From: Paraspadella gotoi
Taxonomy: Eukaryota > Chaetognatha
Direction: 5' to 3'
Assembly: GCA_051294375.1 (NCBI GenBank)
Contig: CM119271.1
Coordinates: 8,918,120-8,982,119 of the forward strand
DNA: 64,000 nt
A program made the position numbers and the translations under genes. Positions 54,397 to 64,000 of the stretch are shown piece after piece. The stretch's first letter is position 1, and each line of letters starts with the position of its first letter. The notes under the pieces were generated by a model. That model had not been told where the DNA came from and did not search any database. It saw nothing but the letters and a program-made list of their open reading frames with translations.

Positions 54397-57300
54397 CGCG
54401 GCCGCGACTTGGACAGGGAATCCCTGCAAGTGGAGATATCGGCGGCGTCAACGGAACTACTGCTCCTCTCACTCCGCGACGACGGCGACGGCGAGCAGCT
54501 TTGCAGCCGTATCTCGGATCGTATTCACTGCAGCAGTGGACACAAGCAGCTTTTGGCGCAGGTTCGTTCGCCTCACGACGTTGCTTGTTGTTTCTTCAAT
54601 ATCTGACGTAAAGACATATAGACCTTTCTTTCTCCAAACTGTCTCTGTCCCTCCAGTTTAAACTGTTTCTCGTCAGTCTCGAAACTCTCGGTCGGTTGGC
54701 GGAAAAGTTTCCGGATCTCTCGGCGACTGTGATCTCCTCTTTAAAGAACTTCCTCGTCAATCCGGCGCCGATGTTGCTCAAACTGGGCAAGCACTACGCC
54801 AACCACCGGTTCGCCCGCATCGTCGTCGGCGCGGACATCGATGGCGCCGGCGCCTCCAGGGGCAAGAAGTCGGGCTCGCTCATGGAGAGTCTGCGCGACG
54901 CGGCCATCGAGAACCTCTGCCGCGCGCTGAAGGCGGGATACTTGATCGATCCCGATTGCGTTCAGGTAAATGAGATGGAGAGGGAAATTGAGCGAGTTAT
55001 TGCCCGATTTATGAAGTGGGTGATGGGCGTGCCTTTTGCTCGGGAAGATAGAAAACCTTACTGATCCTTTGTAGGCGTTCCTGGCTTCTTTGTCAAATCG
55101 GCTCTACACGGCGGAGACCTCCGATCACGCGTCGACGCTCATCTCGGAGAACACCATCCTCACCCTGGGTCACGTGGGCGTCTCGTTGAAGGACTATCCG
55201 AAGACAACGGAATCGGTCACGCAGGTTAGTGCTAAACAAGTTTTATTACGATCATTTTTATGATGACTTGGCTGTATAAAAATTAAACTAAAATTAATTA
55301 AATATAGTTAGTTTAAAAGTTAAACTATATTAATGATGTCCAGATTTTCCAACAACGCTTCTGCGTTCCCCCGTCTCCGCTCGACGTTCTCATCGTAGAC
55401 CAACTCGGGTGCATCTCCATTGCCGCCAGTCAGACGAGCATCTACAAAGAGATCATGGGCATGTTCGTTGAGATCAACATGCAGGCCGCCTCCGCCACTT
55501 ACACCAGAGGTGATTAGTGATGCCGACGATTTCCGCCTTTGGGCGATTCTTTAATGTGATGGTGGGCTTTAAAAAGTTTATTTCGAACATAACAAGGATA
55601 TAAAAAGGATTAATGACTCGGAAAGAATTTAAATCAATTTGAAATATTTGAGAGACTGACGTCTTCGATGTCAATTTGAATCTTTAATTGATAATTTTAA
55701 GAGCGAGATAAAGTTTATCTCGATGTTTTGGCGATGAGTAACTCGAAACATGAAAATACGAATGGAGATATAAGTTGCGAATTTTACCTCCTACGAAAGT
55801 CATTAACTTAAAAACCGCATTTTATTTGTCATTGATAACTTTCTTGGTCAAGATCATTGATTGTCTAAAAAGAATAATATCACCCAGGCCCCAGCACGAG
55901 CAGCAGCGGCAGCAGCATTGCCTCCTGCCAGCTGGTGGAAAAGAACGTGGCGTTCGTGGAGCCGGTGATAGTCTATCACTATCAGAAAAAGTATCCCAGA
56001 AAGTTTAGCTTCCGCAGCCGCAGCCCTTCCGGCCGCTTGCCCCGAGTCGTCCGGCAGAGTCTCGGAGGGCTTGGTCCGTAGAATATTTTATTTCGTTCTA
56101 TTTCCAAATAGATGACTTGGCGGCGTCCTTTCGATGTTACGTGTTCTCTGTTTTTTGATCGCTCGACTTTTTAACATCCTTTACAATCGTCATCGTCGTC
56201 CTCTGATTCGCAGGTGATCCTTCTGCGGGCAGTCCCATGTCAGTCTCGGCCGTGGTCATACCCGCCGCGGCCACCGCTCCTGCAGGTAATCGAGATAAAG
56301 ATAAAGATAAGCGAGCAATCGGGTAGAGATTCCAAACTCAATCATTCTGCTAATTCCTCTTTCAAGTGGCATCGGTAGCCCCGTCCCTACCGCCCCAAGA
56401 CTTCAAGCACGTCTCCCTCGCCGTCATCAACGCGTTGGCCAACGTGGCCGCCCACCTGGAGGCCGAAACGGCCATGCTCGATCTCCTCCACCGCCTGTTG
56501 GAGATGTTCGCCAAATTGGGTAAGGATTGAGAGTCGGTTGAGATTTGTAAACAAAATAAATTGATTTCTTTTCGCAATTCTAAGGGTTGGATAAGGCGTC
56601 GTCATCGTCTTCGTTTTTTAATCATTGCCCGATTTTCTCCGACTTAAAGAATTGAGTCATCGCTTTTCAGGTTTGGAGAGCAAACGAGCGTCAGAGGTGC
56701 AAATCGCCGCCAAAGCCTCGAGTTCCGCGGGAAATCTCGGCATTCTCATCCCGGTCATTCAGGTGAGATCGATGTTTGCTCTTTTCTTTTGTTTTTCGGT
56801 TTATTTTTAATTGGAATAATATTTATGACGTTAATAAATACTTTTATTATAAACCTATTCTTAGGTTAATTTTTGTCTTAGATTTACCCCGAAAAAATTG
56901 TCGGGGCTAAAGAAAGCAATCCCTGTTAACAATCAAACTAAAAGAATTGGGTCTTTTCTCCCTTCTTAGGTTTTAATCAGCCGGTTGCCGCCCATTCGGG
57001 AACCCAAGCCTCGGCTCCACAAATTCTTTCGAGATTTTTGGGCCTTTTGCGTCATCATGGGATTTTCGAACGAGGGCAGCCTTATTTGGCCGAAAGAGGT
57101 TTGGGAAGAAATTGGCGGGAAGGTGGTGGGGTGATACGGTGGGTGGAACTATTGGGTGGGATTTTTTAAGATTTTGATTCGGTTTATCTTTGCATCAGTG
57201 GTACGACGGAGTCTGCGAAATTGCCACCAAGTCTCCCATTCTTTTGTCCACGGATCCTTTGAACTCGGAACTCAGTTTTAATTTCACCATCAAGGGAGAA

Positions 57301-59402
57301 GCCGTCCAACCGTCAGGTAAATTTACCTACCCATTTTGCTACTCACCCAGAGTAAAGACTGAAAACCCACCGGTCTTTTCCCCTTTTCCATATCTTTCTC
57401 ATTTTATCATAATAATCTCACGATGAATGAGTCTTCGACATATTGGATCTCGCGGAAACATGTTGCGTCATCGAAAGGATCTTTTTCTTCGATCCTGATT
57501 TCCCGCGGATTAGGGCCGTTTGAATTCGCGAGTCTCGAGATCGAGATTTTTTTTTTCCTTCGCGAAATCGAAGTCAAATCGGGTCAAGGACGTCTCGGTC
57601 GAATAACAATAGAAATAGGAAATTGTAGTTAATGAGGGGATGAGATATTGCTGTGCATAAATCGAGTCGCTAAAACAAAGCCAAGTCCAACAGACAAAGG
57701 ATAATAAAAACTTTTTAGTTCATTCCAGCATTTTAATGATATATTTAAAAACATTGTTGTACAAACTAGGTATAATTATACCCATAAAAAATTATCTTAC
57801 TATTAATCGAATCTGACGCCACCGAGATCCTATGTAGTGACTGCTCCCTATCTTCTCAGTGAACTTCTAAAAAATTCGCTTATCAAACCCCGAACCCTTC
57901 TTTCGATGAGTCAATTTTGTTTTTAATCACTTTTTGATCCCTCAAAAACGACTTCATCTAATCCAATTAATAACGAATTAATGTAAGAAATTAATCTAAT
58001 TTCTTAAACTCGACGCAGAGGTGCAAGATCTTCGAAACCACATCTTGAACGAGTTGGATCACCCCAAGGCCATCTCCCCCTTCGTCGGCAGCCTCACCTT
58101 CGCTCAGTGCACCTGGCTCCTGGCCGTCTACCGGTTGGAGACGCTTCGGGTCAGCCACTCCCCGGACCCCACCAGGTGCGGAGCGAAACCGATAACAAAA
58201 CCCCCCTTACCCCGAGACCTTGTCTTCCCTCGTCACGAAACGATGATTTACTTTTTTTTCTTCGAAAGCGAGGCTTGTTTGAAGACATTGAAGACTTTAA
58301 AGACAGTTGAACTTCACTCGTTATGCGATTCAATTTTTTTTTTTTTTTTTGGTGTCCGAGACTAAATTGGAATTTAATAGCGACCGATAAGGATAAATTA
58401 GACAATCATGATTTAACGCCTCAATAACGACTGAGTCAAAAGTTTTATCATAGGGCCAACCAGACCTAACAAAGTTTTATTCGAAGTTTTTTTCTCTCGG
58501 CTTAAAAGAGAAAGAGAGGGCGGGATAAGAGCGAGCACCAACTATTCAGCAATGTAGGCGGGACTTCTTCTATTTGTTCTTGTTTAATTAAATTTCTCAA
58601 ATCTATTCTTTTTGTTGCAATTGTTTTCTCCCCTCAGGAAAATAATTTAAAAAGATTTATTTTCTTTGTGGCATAGTGACTGGTTTTAGTTTTGTATTTT
58701 TCTTTAGGACGCCAATGCTTGGTACTTGGTACTTAAAATATCAGTTCATTTCTCATTACGCTCCTGATTTTCGATCGCCCCATTTTCCAATCCCGCCTTA
58801 TTTTCCCCAATAACTTTCATATTTCTCGTCGAACCCCCTCCTCTCTGTGTTAAGCAAACAAAACGAATGTTTCGGTTTTTTCGTGTGGGAGGACGACTAC
58901 GACGACGACGACGATGATGATTAGGAAAAAAAAGGCCGAGGATTCGTATGTGTTCTAAAACGTGTGGGCGGCACTACCAGACCGACGGCGATCGCCCTTG
59001 ATTCAAAAAATTTAAAAATAACCTTTTTTTTTTCTCTCTTTCTCCGAAAGACCGGGCGGGCTGTAAGGGAAAATAAAAAAAAAAAAAAACCCTTGCGGTT
59101 GAAGAACAATAGTCTATTTTTAGCTAATTGTTGTTAAGCCATCTATTTTTATTTCGTTCGTCGTTAAAGAACCGCAGGAGTTTGTCTCGTTATGACTAAA
59201 GACCTATTTTTAGCTGACATTCGATAAATCGATTTTCTCTGATAGGCCCTCGGAGGATGGTCAGGAAAAAAAAAATTAAGAAAAATATGATCTAATTATC
59301 TTAGCAGAGATAAACGATTCAACAAGGCGGACCTTTTCTAATTTTGTTTTTATTTTTGGTAAATATTGGTAACGGGCGTGGGTGGATACTCTGGTCCAAC
59401 TA

Positions 59403-59442
<40 letters not shown>

Positions 59443-62400
59443 GCCTACGAATAGGATTTGAAGCAGGAAAAATCTTTTCGCGTATTGCGACACTTTTAGT
59501 CCTTTTAGCGAAAAATCATTCGCGTAAATTCTGAGAACATTCCCCCTCGAATAAAATAAAATAAAAGTGGGCGATGAGCGATTTTCTTGAGTTTTAAATG
59601 ACATTTTAAAATTGATAAAAAAGGGCAGGCTGTTGCCATAAGGTAAATGTTAAATTTTATTAACGGCTAAGAAATACTCTCCCCATTTCTTTCGCCCTCG
59701 CAGTTTTCACTGCATATTCAATTACTTGGAGGATCGGACGCTTCAGGACAAGACGGGGATGTGGCAGTGTCTCCAGGTCGTCACCAATCAGGTCTTCAAG
59801 ACTTTTCTGGAGATGATGGCACAGAGGAAACGAAACGCCGTCTGGGAAGCGGAGTTAGAAGCGCACGCTCAAGTGAGACAAAGTTGATGTTGTCTGCATT
59901 TGTTCACCCTCGATCTTTGATTTTTATGAGGGATTTATTTTACAAGTTTCTTCTCGTCAAATTCAATTCCATCACGGAACGAATCAGCAAAGTGGCCGAC
60001 CAGTTTTTAACGGAGCTCATCACGAAATTCCCCCAGGTACAGATATTGATTGAACATATCAACTCATCTGAGACAGAATTGGACCCAATTGTTTTTCATT
60101 ATAGTTGTTATGGTCTGGGGTTGTGCTGAGGACTATTCTGGACATCCTTCAGTTATTATCATTCGCTCTGCAAGAAGACCCGCGCGAAGTGACTTCTGTC
60201 CAGCAAGTTCCTGGTATGGATGGGGGCTGGGTGCGCTAGGCCTCATTCTTGGTCAGACGGCTTTTTTCTTTTCATTAAGGAACCATATTCTCCCTTCGAT
60301 TTCACGACACCATGGATGCGCGTGAAAAGGTCATAAGGAATTTCGCCGGGCGGGCGTCGCAGATCTTTCAAGTGGGTTTTTTAGGCATGACTTTGTTGCA
60401 GAGAAAAGGATGAGGGGTTTTTTCTATTCGATCGACCAATCCCACTTCGTCTTCGATCCTAGGAATCTGTGAGATGGGCGCCCGACGTCATTCGCTCACA
60501 TCTCATCCAGTACCTGATCGACGTGGAGAATTCCAAAACGGGACTGCGGCACCACACCGGTATGGGGCCGGCCTGGGTTTTAAGGAACGCATTCACCTTG
60601 ATCTTGGATGACTTCCTCCTTCCATTCTTTGACAGGTCTGGCGCTCGCCACCGAGTCCGTCCTTAACCACTGCGGGTTAAACCGGGACGCGTCTCCTCTC
60701 GGCGACATCGCCCTCTCGCGGCGCCCGAACTGCGTCAAAGTGGACTCGGCCAACATCGTCGCCGCCATCAATCTGCGGTCCCGCTACGCTGGCCAAGTCA
60801 CTGGCCTGAGGAAGGCCTTTCACCAGCTCCGTCTGGTCTCGACGGGCGAGTGCAAGGACGTGGATGCCGACGCCGCCTTCGCGCAACACCTTTGTCAGGT
60901 TTGGATAGGTTCATTATGGCTTCAGAGTTGTTATAGGTGAGAGGCCTGACCTTTACCCTCTCCCGCTTCAGCTTCTCCATTCCCAAGCCAAAGACGAGAA
61001 CCAAGAAAATTTTCGCGAGAATCTTTTCCAAATTACGGCGCTGCTCATTCAACTTCCAAACTGTCGCTCTTCTCTGCTGCACAACCTCGCATGGGCGCCG
61101 CTCCTTCTTTTCACAGGTAAGGTCGCTCCCGCAAATGGATTTCCCCCCCCCTGGTAATGATTACAAATAGATAAGTAAACAAAAATACGAAGGCCTTAAT
61201 TGTTGTATCGATCTCTCAGAACAAACCTTAGAAACGGCAGTGGCGTGCTGGGAGTGGTTTTTGGCCGCGCGGCCCGACATGGAGATTCAATTCATGCGCG
61301 AAAACTCGGCAGCTTTCCTCATGACCAAGCATAAGAAAGTCGGCCTTTTCTCACCCTCGGAGGATATGATTGGTAATATTTGGTATGGGTTTTGTTTTTC
61401 AAGTCGTTCAAATCGTCAAATTGGCGCAACCGCTCTCAGATCCCTTGATGTTCCCGACGGGCGCGATCCCTGGTCCCCTGGAACTCGCCGTCAAACCGCA
61501 CAATCTCTGGATGCGATTCCTCTTGGAACGCGTCGAAGTGGCCAAGTATTGTTCGCCGGACCAAGTGGAAATCCTCGTCAACCTCTTGTGCGAGTGTCTT
61601 TCGCTTGGGATCGGCGAGAAGGAACGGACCTGTTCAAGGTGCAAATCAGATGGTTCGACGAAACTATTCATCGAGCAAAAAGTTCTATCGATTTTTCGTA
61701 AACTTTCTCCCAGGCACGTCGACGCTTTAGGACCGCGATTTCGGCTCCTTCTCATGGGACTCAGTATTTTACAGGTTGGTCCTTCGAGGGTCCCTAGATA
61801 TATTTAACAGTATGTCTAACTTCTGAATAACGAATCACAATCAAATCAAATTATATAGGAAATAACTTAAACTTCTACAATATGCAAATGAGATCGACGC
61901 TGTTAATAATCCCTCAATCTCTTTCTCCAGTGCGACAGCTTTCAATTGTCCATGACAAAGGGGATTCTGCGCGAGCGAGTCTACGCCACGTGCTTCGACT
62001 TTTTCTGCGTCCCCGGCCAGCACCACGCGAGCAAAGCCACGGGCGACCTCAGAGACGACATTCAGCTCCTCATACGCTTTTGGCACTGCATGCATTCCGA
62101 GAAGAAATATTTGAAGAACGCGGGTGAGAGTCCCTGTGGAATGAGGGAAGGGGGGGGTATCACGATCCGAACTCTCACTACGGTTCCGGTTTCCCTCTTC
62201 AGCCCAACGAGATTCTCCCGATTACACGGCCTACAGCTTGAATGTCCTCAAGTCTCCCTCCGAAACGGGCGGCAACGCCGGGGATTTGGAGACCAGGTCG
62301 ATGGTAAGTCATTATTTGACTTTTTCGACGCGATCGAAATACCGCCAGGCACAGTCCGCACAGTCCGCACACTTCTCTCTCCTCTCTATCAGATGAGCGA

Positions 62401-63966
62401 GAGTCATCCTCCTCCGTCCCAATCCCGCGCCTCCCACACTCAAGGCGCTTGGATCAACACCATCTCCCACGGAACCTCCATGTCCGGGATCAGCAAACGG
62501 TCCGTCTCTTCGGCCCGCGGGAAAGGGGTCAGTATTTTTTTTTTTTAGCTTTTATTTCTTTTTCACTTTTTTTTTTATCAAGCAATTTCATATTCGTGCA
62601 TCTATTCCTTCGCTGCTCAGGGCGGAAAGGCCGGCGACTTTTTCTACAAAGACTACGTGAAACGGCGCAACCTGATCCTGGCTTTGGTGTCCCACGAGGT
62701 GGAACGCCTGATGGCGTGGCACGATCCACTCAACGCGCCCGACCAACGCATCATGGGCGAGGACATTCTGGCTAGGTTCGCGTCTAATCGCCTTCACCGT
62801 TTTTCCCACATGTTCTTGAGTTTAATATAAATATTTTCCGACGATTTTCTATAGATGGCGCACCCAGGGTGACATCTCAGAACGCCTCTGGCGGGACTAC
62901 GCGCGCTTAGCGTGGGATATTTCTCCGGCGCTGGCCGTGCATCTTCCTGCTCGGTTCTCCAGTTCGGCCGCGTTGCACAAAGAGGTCGGCTACTTTTGGT
63001 TAATCTCTGCCTGAATTACTTAATATCCACGGTCCTCTTTCCGACAGGTGACGCGTCTGGTTCGCGTTCACCCGGACGCCGTCTGTCACATTCCGCTCGC
63101 GCTCAAGTTCCTCGCGACGCCGTCGGTGGTGAAGGCGGACGCGCCGGAACTCGCTCACATGCTTACGTGGGCGCCGGTCTCGCCAGTTACCGCGCTCTCA
63201 TTCTTTTCGAGGTAGGGCAGGGTAGGGCTATTTGGTTTGGTGACGATTTAAAAAAAAAATCGTAGCAAATTCAGAAAGACAAACGAGAAATACAAGCAAT
63301 TTCATAGACAGTTTATTTTTTTGTTGTCTCAGACAATACCCGCCCCACCCGATCACGGGCCAATATGCCGTCCGCGTCCTTCGTCGCTATCCGCCCGATA
63401 TCTTGATCACTTACGTCCCTCAACTCGTCCAAGCCCTACGCTTCGACGACATGGGATACATGCAAGAGTTTCTCATGTGGACAGCGAAGAAGTCTTCGTT
63501 GATCGCGCATCAGGTTTTAGTTTAAAAAAAAAAAAGAAAACCATAATATTTTTATGGCATGTCAATATCATGTTTAACTATTTTTTAATATCGCAGTTAA
63601 TCTGGAACATGAAAACGAACATCTTCACGGACGAAGATGGAAAATGCGTGGATCCGGCGATCGGGGAACTCCTCGATCGCCTCGTCGACTCGATCGTCTC
63701 CTCCTTCACGCCCACTGCCAAGGTTCCCCCCCCCCGAACTTGTTAATTTGTAGAAATTGTTTTAATGTTCGTTTGTTTAGATTGTTTTATCGTTTTAGTA
63801 CCATAGTTCTAATTTACCATTTCTGTATTTTCGATTGACCCAGGAATTCTACACCCGCGAGTTCGAGTTTTTCGGCGAAGTGACGGGTATCTCTGGCAAG
63901 ATCAAACCATTTCCCAAAGGCCCTGAGCGCAAGGCCGCCTGTCTCGATTGCTTGCGCGGCATAGAG
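50369..63966 (+). CDS. PI4KA: phosphatidylinositol 4-kinase alpha, N-terminal part (runs off the window)
   Basis: Makes PI4P at the plasma membrane, in complex with TTC7, FAM126 and EFR3. Forty-two in-phase exons encode 1,999 residues: 50369-50446, 50772-50889, 50954-51192, 51252-51394, 51484-51649, 52000-52081, 52711-52803, 53270-53466, 53540-53744, 53829-53965, 54035-54122, 54200-54264, 54394-54561, 54657-54965, 55075-55224, 55344-55509, 55888-56073, 56214-56285, 56367-56519, 56671-56762, 56970-57098, 57199-57316, 58019-58175, 59704-59872, 59947-60036, 60105-60213, 60280-60371, 60463-60559, 60636-60898, 60972-61116, 61220-61372, 61440-61638, 61714-61774, 61931-62123, 62203-62303, 62393-62527, 62621-62775, 62855-62984, 63048-63211, 63333-63513, 63597-63722, 63844-63966. 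Family blocks include [59 protein letters not shown] and [12 protein letters not shown]. Only the helical alpha-solenoid and dimerisation part is present; the kinase domain lies past the edge. Several Ser/Pro/Gly-rich exons (52711-53466, 55888-56285) look lineage-specific. Confidence 0.97.
51720..51920 (+). repeat. tRNA-derived SINE-like element in PI4KA intron 5
   Basis: GGACAGCTAAGTACTCG resembles a Pol III A box, and CCGGGTTCAATCGCC 30 nt later a B box. A GC-richer body to about 51920 contrasts with the surrounding AT-rich introns. No tRNA cloverleaf closes, so it is not a tRNA gene. The ends are approximate and no target-site duplication was identified. Confidence 0.45.
54343..54393 (+). 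repeat. (CT)n microsatellite forming a splice acceptor tract
   Basis: About 25 CT units run directly into the CAG acceptor of PI4KA exon 13, which starts at 54394. The microsatellite therefore serves as the polypyrimidine tract. Confidence 0.9.
58176..59703 (+). other. long PI4KA intron 23
   Basis: 1.5 kb, far longer than the other PI4KA introns. It is AT-rich, with a GAC/GAT trinucleotide run near 58886-58921, A and T runs and a GA microsatellite at 59405-59440. No coding frame or inverted repeat was recognised. Confidence 0.55.
59405..59440 (+). repeat. GA microsatellite
   Basis: Perfect (GA)n of about 36 nt within PI4KA intron 23. Confidence 0.95.
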
Positions 63967-64000
63967 GTAAGGTCGCCCAAAAAAAAAAGGAGAGAGAAAC

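Overview
This is a nuclear eukaryotic window, almost certainly from an animal with a compact genome. Coding exons are GC-rich and broken by short AT-rich GT-AG introns (many of 50-130 nt). The gene set is animal-like: tripeptidyl peptidase II, a two-pore potassium channel, the ciliary protein IFT54, a DOCK1-type Rac activator and PI4-kinase alpha. I cannot place the species; a small-genome invertebrate, possibly an early-branching animal, fits the density and domain content. I find no bacterial, phage or viral gene and no CRISPR array.

Layout. Plus strand unless stated. 1347-4967: long coiled-coil protein (7 exons). 6464-14954: TPP2 (15 exons), with a 1.5 kb element bounded by ~140 bp inverted repeats in one intron. 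15825-17273 and 17465-20318: tandem paralogous C2H2 zinc-finger genes; the second also carries an HMG box. 20763-22321: HROB-like recombination OB-fold protein. 22516-24168: unrecognised nuclear protein. 24569-25030: mitochondrial ribosomal protein mL42. 25212-26526, minus strand: small membrane protein with a cysteine/proline-rich tail. 26527-29975: gene-free repeat zone. 29976-31452: TTC19. 31915-34102: short oxysterol-binding protein. 34103-36528: non-coding, with a polypurine/polypyrimidine minisatellite. 36529-37148: 130-residue membrane protein. 37811-42663: K2P potassium channel (10 exons), whose third intron contains the complete IFT54 gene (38700-40476) on the same strand. 43975-49812: DOCK1-like protein in only two exons. 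50369 to the window edge: PI4KA (42 exons seen, kinase domain beyond the edge).

Gene models were built by hand from reading frame, splice-site phase and family similarity. All multi-exon models close in phase except the Cys-rich minus-strand gene, where two frames compete. The genes belong to unrelated pathways (proteolysis, transcription, DNA repair, mitochondrial translation and complex III, lipid transport, ion flux, cilia, Rac signalling, phosphoinositides), so this is not one functional cluster. The run of five plus-strand genes from 15825 to 25030 is very tight: two gaps are about 190 nt and hold acceptor-like sites just upstream of the next start codon. That raises the question of operons with spliced-leader trans-splicing.

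Most worth a second look: IFT54 nested inside the K2P gene; the Cys-rich fusion gene with two overlapping open frames; the HMG box lying between zinc fingers in only one of two tandem paralogs; the inverted-repeat element in TPP2 with a possible DIRS-like gag remnant; and four GC-AG introns whose donors otherwise keep strong consensus.
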